From positions 6,882,001-6,946,000 of the forward strand of contig CP082844.1 in the NCBI GenBank assembly GCA_019930625.1: 64,000 bases of DNA. Direction: 5' to 3'. Of the stretch, positions 31,145 through 40,866 are shown piece after piece; position 1 is the stretch's first letter; each line of letters begins with the position of its first letter. The stretch is from Nocardia asteroides. GTDB lineage: Bacteria > Actinomycetota > Actinomycetes > Mycobacteriales > Mycobacteriaceae. The notes under the pieces are model-generated. The model was not told the origin of the DNA, made no database searches, and saw only the letters and a list, made by a program, of their open reading frames with translations. The translations under genes were made by a program, and so were the position numbers.

Positions 31145-33910
31145 TCAGCCCGAGTTGCGCAGGGCCGTGGCCAGGCCGTTCATGGTCAGCAGGATGCCGC
31201 GTTTCACCAGTTCGGAGTCGTCCCCGGCGCGCAGGCGGCGCAGCAGTTCCACCTGCATCTGATTGAGCGGCTCCAGGTAGGGGAAGCGATTGTGGATCGA
31301 CTCCGCGAGCGACGGGTTGTCGGCCAGCAGGTGATCGTTGCCGGTGATGGCGGCGTGCATACGCACGGTCCGGGCGTGTTCGTCGCGGATCATGCCGAAG
31401 ATCTGCTCCCGCAACGACCCGTCCTCCACGAGTTCGGCGTAGCGTGCCGCGATGTCCAGATCGCTCTTGGCCATCACCTGCGCCATGTTGGACAGCACGG
31501 TGCGGAAGAACGGCCAGCGGCGGTACAGGTCGGCCAAGGTGGCCAGTCGCCGCGGGTCGCCGCCGATCCACTCCTCCAGCGCCGTGCCGGTGCCGTACCA
31601 GCCCGGCAGCATCACCCGCGCCTGGCTCCAGGACATCACCCAGGGGATGGCGCGCAAGTCGGCCACCGAACTCGTCGGCTTGCGCGAGGCAGGCCTGCTG
31701 CCGATGTTCAGGTCGCCGACCTCGGCGACCGGCGTGGACTGCCGGAAGTACTCGACGAATCCGGGTGTTTCGTGCACCAGCCGCGCGTATGCGGCGCGAG
31801 CGCGGGCAGCCAGGTCGTCCATGATTCCGTAAGACGGCTCGGCGTCGGGGCCGAGGCCCTCCACGTCCAGCAGGGTCGACTCCAAGGTGCCCGCGATCAG
31901 CGATTCCAGATTGCGGTGCGCCGCACCGGGTTCGGCGTATTTCGCGGCGATCACCTCACCCTGCTCGGTGAGCCGCAGCGAGCCGCGCACCGCACCCGCG
32001 GGCTGGGCGAGGATGGCGTCGTAGCTGCGGCCACCGCCGCGACCGACCGTGCCGCCGCGACCGTGGAACAGTCGCAGCCGGATCCCCGTCTTGCGGGCGA
32101 CCTCGACCAGGTCCAGTTCGGCCCGGTACAGCGCCCAGTTCGCGGCCAGGTACCCGCCGTCCTTGTTGGAGTCGGAGTAGCCGAGCATGACCTCTTGGCG
32201 CATCCCTTGCGCGGCCACCAGATCGCGGTAGACGGGCACCTCCAGCGCCGCGGACAAGGTCGCCGCCCCGGCCCCCAGGTCCTCGATGGTCTCGAACAGC
32301 GGGACGATGCCCACCGGGCAGCTCGGCGGCCCGTCCGGCTCCCCGGGGTCGAGCAGTCCGCCTTCCTTCAGCAGCAACGCGGCTTCGAGCAGATCGCTGA
32401 CCGACGTGCACATGCTGATGATGTAGTTCGGCACCGCCTCCGCGCCGAGGGTGCCCACCACATCCCGTGCGGCGCGGACGATGCCCAGTTCCTTCGCGGC
32501 GAGTTCGCTCAGCCGTGCGTGCGGGCCGAGCAGCGGGCGGCGGGTGCGCAGTTCGGCGGCGAGCAATTCCACCCTCCGCGACTCCGGCAGGCTCGCGTAG
32601 TCGGGGTGCACCCCGGCCCAGGCCAGCAGCTCGGCGACGACCTGCTCGTGTACCTCGGAGTTCTGTCGCAGGTCCAGGCCTTGCAGGTGGAAGCCGAAGG
32701 TCTCCAAGGCATAGCGCAACGCGGCGAGGCGATCGTCGGCGAGCAGGCCGTCACCGCTGCGCCGCAGCGAGGCGTCGATCGCGTCCAAGTCGTCCAGCGC
32801 CGCCTGCGGCGTCGGGTAGGGCCGCGCCCCGGTGTCCAGGCCGTTGGCCGGAACCTCTCCGAGCGCGGCCAGCGCGGTGGCGGTCAGCCGGGCGCGAACA
32901 TGGTGCAGCGCACGGCGATACGGCTCGTCGGCATGCGTGGCCGGATCGGGATATCCGGTCTCGGCGAGGGCGGCGACTTCGGGCGTCACCGTGACCAGCC
33001 GAGCCGACAGCGACAGCGTCTTCTCCAATTCCACCAGCTCGCGCAGGTAACGCTCGAAAGCGACGCCCGCGGCGCGGAAGGCGGCCTGACGCACGACATC
33101 GGCGTCGACATAAGGGTTTCCGTCACGGTCGCCGCCGATCCACGAGCCGGGACGCAGGATCGGGCGCGGCAGCAACTCGACACCGGGCCAGCGCGAGCGC
33201 AGCGCCGCGCGCACCTCGGCGTTGATTTTCGGGATCACGTCGAACAGGGTGAGGTCGTAATAGCGCAGACCCACCGAGATCTCGTCCTGGATGCGCAAGC
33301 GGGCCAGGCGGATCAGCGCGGTTCGCCACAGGCTCAGCACCTGGCGACGGATCCGCAACTCCAGATCGGCTCGCTCGCCCTCGGCATAGCGCTGACGCAG
33401 GCGCATCAACTCGGTGATCCGGGCCTGCGCGTCGAAGACGGTGCGGCGGCGGGTCTCCGTCGGGTGCGCGGTGATCACCGGCGACACCAGCGCGTCGGCC
33501 AGCAGATCGGCGACCCGGGCCCCGTCGAGCGCGGCCGCGTCCAGTTTGCGGTAGGTCGCCGCCAGCGAGGAGTCCTGCGGAGGCTCCCCCGCCGCCTCGT
33601 GCGCGGCGCGGCGGCGGTCGCGTTGGATGTCCTCGGCCAGATTGGCCAGCAGCACGAAATAGCTGAACGCGCGGATGAGCGGAAGAGCCACCGCGATGTC
33701 CACACCGTCCAGCATTTCCGCGACGGCGCTGCGCCCGACTTCCTCGCGGCGTACCCGGAAAGCCTCGATACGCACCCGCTCGATGAGGTCGAAGACCTCC
33801 GGTCCCTCGTGGTCGCGAATGGTGTCGCCGAGCACGCCGCCGAGAAACCTGATGTCGTCGCGCAGCGGCCGGATGGCGTCCTGTTGGGTCTCGCTCATCG
33901 TTTCGCCCAT
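31145..33910 (-). CDS. ppc: Phosphoenolpyruvate carboxylase
   Basis: A 921-residue anaplerotic enzyme forming oxaloacetate from PEP and bicarbonate. The catalytic His is in [13 protein letters not shown] near residue 145. The second active-site motif is [17 protein letters not shown], and the substrate-binding loop is [13 protein letters not shown]. The allosteric C-terminus ends in the conserved NG-containing tail ([13 protein letters not shown]), where PEPC ends in NTG in many species. Start at ATG 33910, or ATG 33898 four codons later. It probably replenishes oxaloacetate for aspartate and arginine synthesis. Confidence 0.96.
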   Translation of the reverse strand: MGETMSETQQDAIRPLRDDIRFLGGVLGDTIRDHEGPEVFDLIERVRIEAFRVRREEVGRSAVAEMLDGVDIAVALPLIRAFSYFVLLANLAEDIQRDRRRAAHEAAGEPPQDSSLAATYRKLDAAALDGARVADLLADALVSPVITAHPTETRRRTVFDAQARITELMRLRQRYAEGERADLELRIRRQVLSLWRTALIRLARLRIQDEISVGLRYYDLTLFDVIPKINAEVRAALRSRWPGVELLPRPILRPGSWIGGDRDGNPYVDADVVRQAAFRAAGVAFERYLRELVELEKTLSLSARLVTVTPEVAALAETGYPDPATHADEPYRRALHHVRARLTATALAALGEVPANGLDTGARPYPTPQAALDDLDAIDASLRRSGDGLLADDRLAALRYALETFGFHLQGLDLRQNSEVHEQVVAELLAWAGVHPDYASLPESRRVELLAAELRTRRPLLGPHARLSELAAKELGIVRAARDVVGTLGAEAVPNYIISMCTSVSDLLEAALLLKEGGLLDPGEPDGPPSCPVGIVPLFETIEDLGAGAATLSAALEVPVYRDLVAAQGMRQEVMLGYSDSNKDGGYLAANWALYRAELDLVEVARKTGIRLRLFHGRGGTVGRGGGRSYDAILAQPAGAVRGSLRLTEQGEVIAAKYAEPGAAHRNLESLIAGTLESTLLDVEGLGPDAEPSYGIMDDLAARARAAYARLVHETPGFVEYFRQSTPVAEVGDLNIGSRPASRKPTSSVADLRAIPWVMSWSQARVMLPGWYGTGTALEEWIGGDPRRLATLADLYRRWPFFRTVLSNMAQVMAKSDLDIAARYAELVEDGSLREQIFGMIRDEHARTVRMHAAITGNDHLLADNPSLAESIHNRFPYLEPLNQMQVELLRRLRAGDDSELVKRGILLTMNGLATALRNSG

Positions 33911-33976
33911 GATCAGACAGTATTGCCCTCCGGCCCGCGCGGGTATGCGACGCGGCCCACACCGGCCGCGCCCGGA

Positions 33977-34396
33977 TCAGTCCGGGAGTTCGGAGAAGCG
34001 CAGGTGGTTGCCCCACGGGTCGCGGAATCCGCAGTCGCGCACCCCGTACGGCTGCGAGATCGGCTCCTGCGTCACCTCGACCCCGGCGTCGCGCAGCCGG
34101 GCGAAGGTCGCGTCCACGGCGTCGGTGGTGAAGATCAGCGTGCCCTGCGCGCCGTTGGCCAGCCGAGCCCGCGCCGCCGCACCGGCGGCCTCGTCCGGCA
34201 CCATCTCCGGGGTCTCGAGAATGAACTCGATACCCGGCTGCTTCGCGGGGCCGACGGTCACCCAGCGCCCACCGGCGAACGGCATGTCCGCGCGCACCTC
34301 GAGTCCGATGACGTCGCGGTAGAACTCCAGGGCCTTGTCCTGGTCACCGACCAGCACGCCGATGTGGGTGAGGGCGAGGTCCGCGCCGTTGCTCAC
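33977..34396 (-). CDS. VOC-family (glyoxalase/bleomycin-resistance-like) protein
   Basis: A 139-residue protein of two beta-alpha-beta-beta-beta modules. LTHIGVLVGDQDKALEFYRD opens the first module with the metal-ligand His. EFILETPEM provides the second ligand. TLIFTTDAVDATFARLRDAG opens the second module, and FRDPWGNHLRFSEL closes with the usual metal-ligand region. Function in the family ranges from dioxygenase to antibiotic sequestration. GTG 34396 follows AAGGAG at 9 nt. Substrate unknown. Confidence 0.85.
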   Translation of the reverse strand: MSNGADLALTHIGVLVGDQDKALEFYRDVIGLEVRADMPFAGGRWVTVGPAKQPGIEFILETPEMVPDEAAGAAARARLANGAQGTLIFTTDAVDATFARLRDAGVEVTQEPISQPYGVRDCGFRDPWGNHLRFSELPD

Positions 34397-34585
34397 GATG
34401 ATGCTCCTTGTCGTCGTTCGGGAGGGGCAACAGTACAGACGCCGGACGCGCGGCGAATTCATCGGTGACGACCTTCGGATTTTCGGCCGGTGCCGCAGTG
34501 CACCCTCGTTCGAGCGACCCATCTGGCACCGGCCGGAAACTTCGTACCGCCGACAAGCCCCGATGCGTGGCGATCAGCCCATGTC

Positions 34586-35158
34586 TCACGCGGTGAGCTG
34601 ATCCGGGCGGTGCAGCAGTACCTGCTCCAGCAGCGAAACCAACACCTCTTTGACCGAATCGCGAGACCTGGCATCGCACTCGAGAACCGGAATCCAGTTC
34701 TCCAGCTCCAGCGCTTCGCGAACCTCGCCGAGGTCGAAGTGGGCGCTGCCGTCGAAGCGGTTGACCGCCACGACGAAGGGCGTGCCGCGCTCCTCGAAAT
34801 AGTCCAGCACCGGGTAACAGTCGTCGACGCGGCTGGTGTCCACCACGATCACCGCACCGAGCGCACCGTCGACCAGGTCGTCCCACAGGAAGACGAAGCG
34901 GTCCTGGCCCGGCGTGCCGAACAGGTACAGGATCAGCGAACTGTCCAGAGTGATGCGGCCGAAGTCGAGGGCGACCGTGGTATGCGTCTTGTCCGCACGG
35001 TGTCCTGGGTCGTCCACGCCGACGGCCATTTCGGTCATCGCCGCCTCGGTCACCAGCGGCTCGATTTCGGAGATGGCTCCGATGAACGTCGTCTTCCCGA
35101 CGCCGAACCCGCCGCTGATCACGATTTTCACCGAGGACGGCATGGTCGGCGTTCGCAT
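34586..35158 (-). CDS. cvnD: Conservon Ras-like GTPase CvnD
   Basis: A 190-residue small GTPase, the last gene of a cvnABCD cluster. The P-loop is SGGFGVGKTTFIGAI near residues 14-28, switch II is YLFGTPGQDRF, and the base-specificity loop is VAVNRFD in place of NKxD. It probably cycles under control of the roadblock protein CvnB and the kinase-like CvnA at the membrane. ATG 35158 begins one base after the CvnC stop, so translation is coupled. A TTG at 35176 is an alternative start. Confidence 0.9.
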   Translation of the reverse strand: MRTPTMPSSVKIVISGGFGVGKTTFIGAISEIEPLVTEAAMTEMAVGVDDPGHRADKTHTTVALDFGRITLDSSLILYLFGTPGQDRFVFLWDDLVDGALGAVIVVDTSRVDDCYPVLDYFEERGTPFVVAVNRFDGSAHFDLGEVREALELENWIPVLECDARSRDSVKEVLVSLLEQVLLHRPDQLTA

Positions 35159-35159
35159 G

Positions 35160-35501
35160 TCAGAGTGCCCGGACAAGGTCCCTGATCCTCTCGATGGCAG
35201 CGGCGGTGAGCTGGTCGGCGGCGCGTACGGTCACGTGTCCGGCGGCGGCCAGGTCACTGACGACGACCTTGGCCACCCCGATCGGAACCCGCAGCGCGGT
35301 GCCGATTTCGGCGATGGAGTGCGGCTGCTGGCACAGCCGGACCAGGGTGTGCTGCTCGAAGCGCAGCGGAGCGGACAGCGCGGCGGGCTCGGCCCGCACC
35401 AACGTCTCGATGCGCAGCCCCTCCAGCAGTGGCGTGGTGCGTCCGGCGGTGACCACGAAGGGACGCACGAATCGCTCGTCGGCGGTGGATTCCCGTCTCA
35501 T
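35160..35501 (-). CDS. cvnC: Conservon protein CvnC (DUF742)
   Basis: A 113-residue DUF742 protein. The N-terminal FVRPFVVTAGRTTPLLEGLR is the family hallmark, and the C-terminal half is winged-helix-like (PHSIAEIGTALRVPIGVAKV). It is the third conservon component and thought to bridge the kinase-like CvnA and the GTPase. Its ATG overlaps the cvnB stop by 4 bp (ATGA). No DNA-binding role is established for the helix. Confidence 0.92.
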   Translation of the reverse strand: MRRESTADERFVRPFVVTAGRTTPLLEGLRIETLVRAEPAALSAPLRFEQHTLVRLCQQPHSIAEIGTALRVPIGVAKVVVSDLAAAGHVTVRAADQLTAAAIERIRDLVRAL

Positions 35502-35926
35502 CGCCGCAGCGTCTCGCGGAGTTCGGCGATGAGCGCTGGATCCAGCAGCGCGCCGGCGCGCTCGGCGAGCACCGCCATCTCGTACCCCACCAGACCGACG
35601 TCACAACCGCTGTCGGCGATCACGCCGAGGCAGCTGCCGTCGCCCAGGGCGGAGACGAGCAGGAAGCCGCGCTTCATCTCGATCATGATCAGCTTCAGCC
35701 CGTCGAAGGCGTAACTGCGCGAGGCGCTTCGGGCGAGCCCGACCAGCCCGGACACCATGGCGGCGAGCCGGTCGGCGGAGATGCGGTCCAGGCCGTCGGA
35801 CATGGCGATGAGCAGGCCGTCCGAGGAGACCGCGACCGCCTCGCGTACACCGTCGGTCTCCCGGACGAAGTTGGCCAGCATCCAATTGAATGTGTGCGGG
35901 TCGGCGCTCGGTATGTGGGTGGTCAC
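35498..35926 (-). CDS. cvnB: Conservon roadblock/LC7 protein CvnB
   Basis: A 142-residue roadblock/LC7 protein. FNWMLANFVRETDGVREAVA and SSDGLLIAMSDGLDR open the fold, and ISADRLAAMVSGLVGLARSA forms its long helix. Roadblock proteins regulate Ras-like GTPases, here probably CvnD, as in MglB-MglA. GTG 35926 overlaps the TGA of cvnA (GTGA). Confidence 0.92.
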   Translation of the reverse strand: MTTHIPSADPHTFNWMLANFVRETDGVREAVAVSSDGLLIAMSDGLDRISADRLAAMVSGLVGLARSASRSYAFDGLKLIMIEMKRGFLLVSALGDGSCLGVIADSGCDVGLVGYEMAVLAERAGALLDPALIAELRETLRR

Positions 35927-38397
35927 CGGATCTCCTCTGCCATGGTGGCGGCGGGCTGGAATTCGTGCGCCGTATCGGCGGCGCGGATGACGTCGTCGTG
36001 CGGGGTGGCGGCGTGCCTTCCGGGCGCGCCACGCTGATAGCCCGATCGGAAGGCGGACAGCATGCCGCGGATCTCCTCGGGTGAGCGCTCGACCACGGGT
36101 GCGGGCTCCGATCGCGGCACCGTGCCGGGCCGTGGACCGGTAGCGGCCGCGCGGGCCCTTTTGTTGCGTTTGACCAAGCCGTTCTTGGTGTGCCGCAGCA
36201 CGGATTCGGAACCCGCTGCCGGGCTGCTCGAGTCGAAGGCCGCGACGCACGGCGCAGCCGCCGGTTCCGTTCGCGGTGCGACGAGCTGGGTCTGCGCCGA
36301 CGACCCGGCGTTCGTCCTGGATCGAGCCGGTGCGCGAGCCACGGTCGCTTCGGCAACGGACGGACGCGGTCTCGGCGAACTCGAACCGATCGGGAGCGCA
36401 GCGACGCGTGGCGCGGGCTCGCTCGGGTCGTCGCGCTGTACCTGTCCGGTTTCGAGCATGGCCGACGGCAGCGTCAGACGCGCGACGATGCCGCTCACCG
36501 GCGAGGCGCTCAGGTCGACCTCGATGCCGAGCCGCTCGGCGAGCCTGCCGACGACGTAGTGGCCCAGATGGCGGGTCGGCGCGACCACGAAATCCTGTTC
36601 GCTGCGCAGTCGTGCGTTGGCCTGTGCCAAGTGCTCGGCGGGCATGCCGACGCCGTGGTCGACCACCGCGAGCAGATATCCGTTCGGCCCGGCGCGCCCG
36701 TAGATCTCGACCTCGAGATCCGGTGGGGAAAAGGCGAGTCCGTTCTCGATCAGCTCCGCGAGCATGTGTGCCAGCTCGCTGGCCGCCGCGCCCGTGACGA
36801 GCACCTCGTCCATCCGGCGCAGCACCACTCTGCGGTAGTCGTCCACCTCGGACAGGCCCGCGCGGATGACGTCGCTGAGCGGGATGGGTTCGGCCCAGCG
36901 GCGCGGGCTGGCCTCGCCGACCAGCACGAGCAGACTCTCGGCGTTGCGGCGCATTCGGGTGGCGAGATGGTCGAGTTCGAACAGGTTCGACAGCGCCTTG
37001 GGATCGAGCTCCTCCCGCTCGAATTCGCTGATCAGACCGAGCTGGCGGCGCACGAGATTCTGGCTGCGGCGGGCCAGGCTGACCATCGACTCCGTGGTGT
37101 TGCGGCGCACCAGCGCCTGCTCCGACGCGAGGTCGAAGGCGGTGGACTGCACCCGATCCAAAGCTCCTGCCAAGGCGGCGATCTCGACGCTCGCACCCGC
37201 CGGTGTCCGCACCGGTGCGGGTGGGTCCGGCGGGCGGGTGTCGTGGCCGGTGCGCCAGGCCGCGATCACGTCGGGCAGCCGCCGGCTCGATACGTCGTCG
37301 GCGTCCGCGGCCAGCATGGCCAAAGGCCGGACGATGGCGCGCACCGCGGAGACGACCAGCGCCACTTCCACCGCGATCGCCGCCAGCGCGGCGAGCACGA
37401 ACGCGCCCAGGATCGAGGCGGCGTTGCGGCGCAACACCTCCGCGCGCGAGCCGATGTCGGCGCCGACCGCCTGCTGCACGGTGCGCTGCTCATCGATGAC
37501 CCCGGTCATCCCGGCCCACCAGGTGATCGGGTCGACCGGACGCACCAGCGGTCCGGCGCTCGAGGCGATCGCGATGTTCTCCGACTCCGCGGTCCGGACC
37601 GCGCTGTCGCTGTCCAGCACGGCGTCCAACCGCGCCTGCTGAACCGCGGTGGCATAGCGGGCGAACGCGGCCAGAGCAGCCAGCTTGGCCGCCCGGATGT
37701 CGAGGAACTGCACGTACTCACCCGGCCCGAAAGCGCCGGCGGCGAAGACGCCGTTCAGGAAGCCGCGTTCCCGCGCCGTCTGCTCCTTGGCTTCGCCCAG
37801 CGCGTACAACGCTTGCAGACCGTGCCGGACCGCCGGATCGGCGGCCTGGTCCAGACCGAGGGACAAGTGGTTCAGCGCGTCGATGGCGTCGGTGTAGTAC
37901 TGGAAGGCCGCGTGCCGGGCCGTTCGCCGCTCATCGATCCGGGCGCGGGTCGCGTCCAGGTCGGTCAGCGGCCGGGCGGCCGCGCGCACCGGTTCCGCGC
38001 CGGGCGGGTTGTCCGTCATCGCACGCCGCAGCTCGCGCAGCGCACGGTCGACCGCGCCGCGCTGGTCGGCGACGGGCTGGAGCAATCGCCCGTCGCCGCC
38101 GAGCAGTCCGTTGGTCAGGCCGCGCTCGCGCTGCGTCTCGTGCACCAGTTTCTGCACCGCCAGCGCCAGCGATACCGCAGCCGCCGTGTCCCGGCTCCCG
38201 CGGTACGCGTCGACCTCCCGCGCGACCATCGCGCCCAGCAGCGTGAGCACCAGTACCAAAGGGACGACGAGGATTCGAGCCAACTGTCCGCGAATGGTGC
38301 GGGGGCGGACGATTCCGCTGCCCGCCCCCTGCCATCGGCCGGGCGTGGATAACCTTGTGCCCCCGGATAATTCCGGTCGTCGGCGTGACCGCACCAC
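35923..38397 (-). CDS. cvnA: Conservon sensor-kinase-like protein CvnA with NIT domain
   Basis: An 824-residue membrane sensor. A transmembrane helix near the N-terminus (LARILVVPLVLVLTLLGAM) is followed by a large extracytoplasmic NIT-type nitrate/nitrite-sensing domain with the repeated RERGLTNG and RERGFLNG signatures. A second membrane helix (ASILGAFVLAALAAIAVEVA) and a HAMP-like linker follow. The GHKL ATPase N-box is LAELIENGLAFSPP and the G1 box is VVDHGVGMP. Canonical phospho-His is not evident, as usual in conservons. The Pro/Arg-rich C-terminal tail is typical. GTG 38397 is chosen for GGAGGAG upstream. Confidence 0.9.
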   Translation of the reverse strand: MVRSRRRPELSGGTRLSTPGRWQGAGSGIVRPRTIRGQLARILVVPLVLVLTLLGAMVAREVDAYRGSRDTAAAVSLALAVQKLVHETQRERGLTNGLLGGDGRLLQPVADQRGAVDRALRELRRAMTDNPPGAEPVRAAARPLTDLDATRARIDERRTARHAAFQYYTDAIDALNHLSLGLDQAADPAVRHGLQALYALGEAKEQTARERGFLNGVFAAGAFGPGEYVQFLDIRAAKLAALAAFARYATAVQQARLDAVLDSDSAVRTAESENIAIASSAGPLVRPVDPITWWAGMTGVIDEQRTVQQAVGADIGSRAEVLRRNAASILGAFVLAALAAIAVEVALVVSAVRAIVRPLAMLAADADDVSSRRLPDVIAAWRTGHDTRPPDPPAPVRTPAGASVEIAALAGALDRVQSTAFDLASEQALVRRNTTESMVSLARRSQNLVRRQLGLISEFEREELDPKALSNLFELDHLATRMRRNAESLLVLVGEASPRRWAEPIPLSDVIRAGLSEVDDYRRVVLRRMDEVLVTGAAASELAHMLAELIENGLAFSPPDLEVEIYGRAGPNGYLLAVVDHGVGMPAEHLAQANARLRSEQDFVVAPTRHLGHYVVGRLAERLGIEVDLSASPVSGIVARLTLPSAMLETGQVQRDDPSEPAPRVAALPIGSSSPRPRPSVAEATVARAPARSRTNAGSSAQTQLVAPRTEPAAAPCVAAFDSSSPAAGSESVLRHTKNGLVKRNKRARAAATGPRPGTVPRSEPAPVVERSPEEIRGMLSAFRSGYQRGAPGRHAATPHDDVIRAADTAHEFQPAATMAEEIR

Positions 38398-38690
38398 CCT
38401 CTGCTCCTCCGATCGGCCGCCGTGACCGCTGCACGGCGAGGACACGGAAATCAGGGGCAAACTTTCACAGGGCCTTCCCGGTGTCAACGCGAAATTCGGG
38501 CAAACCGGACACTGTGCGGACTTCTAAACACACTGGCAACGAGGGGTTACCGGGCGCGACGAATCCGGCCTCCACCCGGAGGGGTAGACGCCGAGTCAGG
38601 CTGCCTGTTACCCGCGTTCGCCCGCCCCGAAACCCCTCGGCGCGATTCTGATACAGTCCGGCGCGATACATCGGAGGGCAAGAGGGCTGG
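38398..38690. promoter_or_regulatory. Divergent promoter region, cvnA / DUF3558 lipoprotein
   Basis: About 290 bp between divergent genes. On the plus strand TGATACAGT near 38649-38657 is a reasonable -10 for the lipoprotein, and GGAGG lies 20 nt before its ATG with GAGGG nearer. No obvious palindrome was seen. The cvnA promoter was not assignable. Confidence 0.4.
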
Positions 38691-39218
38691 ATGGCGCACC
38701 GAATTACGTTGATTCCCTTGGCAATAGCACTCGCGTTCGGATCTGCCGCCTGCGGCGACGAGTCCGGCGGGTCACCGGCGACGACCACCACGCAGGCCGC
38801 TGGCACGGCCACCCAGTTGTTCGATCCCTGCACGGGCATCCCCGACACCGCGCTGACGAGCGCCGGACTCGATCCGGCGAGCAAGCAGGTCGGCGTCGGC
38901 GGGGCGAAGCAGCCCGGCTGGGAGATCTGCGGATGGAAGGGCGCGGACTTCACCCTCGGGGTGTTCTCCAACAGCGCGTCCGTGGCCGAGTTCGAGCGGA
39001 AACCGGGCAATGTCGACTTCCAGGAAGTCACCATCGCCGGACGACCCGGACGCCAGTTCCGAGTCGACGACGCCGCCAGAGACCAGATGTGCGATGTGCT
39101 GTTCCCCGCTCGCCAGGGATTGCTGCAACTGACACTGGTCAACAAGTCCGCGGACCAGAATCCCTGCGATCGCCTGGCGAGCATCGGCGAAGCGATCGTC
39201 CCCGCACTGCCGAGGTAG
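38691..39218 (+). CDS. DUF3558 lipoprotein
   Basis: A 175-residue exported lipoprotein. The signal peptide (RITLIPLAIALAFGSAAC) ends in the lipobox GSAAC, lipidated at Cys 20. A Thr/Ala-rich linker follows, then the DUF3558 domain (FDPCTGIPDTALTSAGLDPA; GWEICGWKGADFTLGVFSN; CDVLFPARQGLLQLTL; PCDRLASIGEAIVPALP) with four conserved cysteines likely forming disulfides outside the cell. DUF3558 lipoproteins are abundant in Nocardia and Rhodococcus, and their function is unknown. Downstream genes are convergent. Confidence 0.9.
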   Translation: MAHRITLIPLAIALAFGSAACGDESGGSPATTTTQAAGTATQLFDPCTGIPDTALTSAGLDPASKQVGVGGAKQPGWEICGWKGADFTLGVFSNSASVAEFERKPGNVDFQEVTIAGRPGRQFRVDDAARDQMCDVLFPARQGLLQLTLVNKSADQNPCDRLASIGEAIVPALPR

Positions 39219-39237
39219 CGCAGCGCGCCGCTGGAGA

Positions 39238-40263
39238 TCAGACAGAGCCCAGGATGCCGAGCACCTTGTCGGAGCTGTAGAAGGGAGCCAGGCGCTCACG
39301 GATCAGCCCGGCGAGGACGCCATCCCGCTTCGCGCCCTCGATGACCGCCGGTCCGTAGTGCAGGATCTCTGCGATGATGTCGTCACCGGTGAGCCCGAGT
39401 TCGGGCAGCATGGCCGCCAGGGTGTAATCGCCGTACTTGGTGAAGAACACCTCCACGCACTCGTCCAGGAGCAGGCCGAAGTACTCCTTCTCGCGGGTGG
39501 TGACGGCGATCTCGTAGCACAGCAGCACGAGTTCGTTGAGGTCCTTCTGGGTCAGGTACCGGCGCAGCCCGCTGACCGGTTCGTCGGCGTGCAGGTCCCA
39601 GAACTCCATCGCGGCGTCGTGCACCGGCGCGTCGCGCAGCATCTCGCGGATGGCGTTGTTGGTGCGCTTGAGCGCGAACAGCGCGCCCTTGCCCGCCAGA
39701 TCGCCGACGAACGTGCTGTCGGCGGCGACCTTCTTGGCGCGATTGGCCGCGGACTGGCCGAGCGACATCAGCGAGGAGACGCCCGGGATCTTCTCGGCAC
39801 GCTCCCGATTGGCCTGCATGAAATCGTTGATGAGCTTGTCGACGAACTTCGACGCGACCGTGGCCACCAGCGGGCTCTCGGTGAGCCGGTCCAGAATGCG
39901 CTCCTGCGCCTGATGCATGCCGAAGATCTTCTCCAGCAGCGCCTCGACCGGCTCGCGGTCGACCACCTCGCCGAGCGTGTAGTCGTGGTTGGCGGCGATA
40001 TGGTCGTAGATGGAGTCGGCGAACACACCGACCATGTCCGCGATCACCGGACTCCCGCCGATCAGCTCGACGACGGTGCGGACGGTCTGCTTGGCCTGGC
40101 CGATCTCGACGACGTCCCGGAAGACGAGTGTGTCGGCGACCGCGAGCACGGCCTCGGTGTCGCGTGCGACCACCTCCGCGAAGCGCTCACCGGTCACTTC
40201 CGCGAGCAGGAATTCCACCTGGGCGTCCAGTAGCCGTTCGGCGATCTCACGCGGCTCGCTCAT
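39238..40263 (-). CDS. Conserved all-helical protein of unknown function
   Basis: A 341-residue cytosolic protein, almost entirely helical. It begins MSEPREIAERLLDAQVEFLL and continues VVEIGQAKQTVRTVVELIGG, SSLMSLGQSAANRAKKVAAD and LRRYLTQKDLNELVLLCYEI. There is no signal peptide or clear membrane helix. I do not recognise a Pfam family; similar proteins seem confined to mycolic-acid actinobacteria. ATG 40263 is chosen over an unlikely 11-residue extension. It is probably co-transcribed with the upstream 172-residue protein, 45 bp away. Confidence 0.75.
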   Translation of the reverse strand: MSEPREIAERLLDAQVEFLLAEVTGERFAEVVARDTEAVLAVADTLVFRDVVEIGQAKQTVRTVVELIGGSPVIADMVGVFADSIYDHIAANHDYTLGEVVDREPVEALLEKIFGMHQAQERILDRLTESPLVATVASKFVDKLINDFMQANRERAEKIPGVSSLMSLGQSAANRAKKVAADSTFVGDLAGKGALFALKRTNNAIREMLRDAPVHDAAMEFWDLHADEPVSGLRRYLTQKDLNELVLLCYEIAVTTREKEYFGLLLDECVEVFFTKYGDYTLAAMLPELGLTGDDIIAEILHYGPAVIEGAKRDGVLAGLIRERLAPFYSSDKVLGILGSV

Positions 40264-40308
40264 CGAATTCCACCCATCACAGTCGTCGTCCGGCACGGCC
40301 GGCCCGGA

Positions 40309-40827
40309 TCACGGCTGCTGTGGGTCGGCGTCGTCGCCGTGCACCGACTTCCGTATCCGGTCCAAGCGCTCGCGCGCGGCCTTCTCGCGTGCCTGCCATT
40401 GTTCGTCCACACTGCGGCCCGCGGGAGTCTGCCGGTCGAGTTCACCCATCCCCTGCGCGGTGCCGTAGCGCTGCTCGACCTTATCGCGAACTGACTCGAA
40501 GGTAGGAACGCCGGTGGCCGAATACCCCCCGCTCGTGGCGGGCGGCGGCGTACCGGGCGGCGGTACCGGTACCGCTGGTACCGCGGAAGGGCCGCCGACC
40601 TGGCCGGATACGTCCGGCAGCGACCCAGGAGCCGGGGCGGTTCCGGCTGGGGTGGTAGGAGTCACATCCGAGGCGGCTCCTACCTCACCGGTCTCCACCA
40701 ACCCGACCAGCGCCGCGTGAACCGCACCGAACCCCGGGCGCCCGGCCGTCGCGACCAGCAGCACACCTGCCAGTTCCCTGTCGGGCAGCCCGGCCAACCG
40801 GCTAGCGATATCGCTGTTGTCACTCAT
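40309..40827 (-). CDS. Small protein with Pro/Gly-rich linker, unknown function
   Basis: A 172-residue protein. The N-terminal helical domain (ASRLAGLPDRELAGVLLVAT, HAALVGLVETGEVGA) is followed by a disordered Pro/Ala/Gly-rich linker (about residues 55-105) and a charged C-terminal helix (EKAARERLDRIRKSVHGDDA). No family is recognised. Codon usage is backbone-like, so it is probably a real gene. It may function with the downstream helical protein, with which it seems to form an operon. Confidence 0.65.
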   Translation of the reverse strand: MSDNSDIASRLAGLPDRELAGVLLVATAGRPGFGAVHAALVGLVETGEVGAASDVTPTTPAGTAPAPGSLPDVSGQVGGPSAVPAVPVPPPGTPPPATSGGYSATGVPTFESVRDKVEQRYGTAQGMGELDRQTPAGRSVDEQWQAREKAARERLDRIRKSVHGDDADPQQP

Positions 40828-40866
40828 ACCGCCAGGCTACGCAGCCGGGACCGGACCACACGCCGT

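Noticed and set aside
30524..34468. 1314-codon open frame on the plus strand
   Set aside because: It is antisense to ppc and the D-amino-acid enzyme, with no family sequence. Long mirror frames are common at this GC content.
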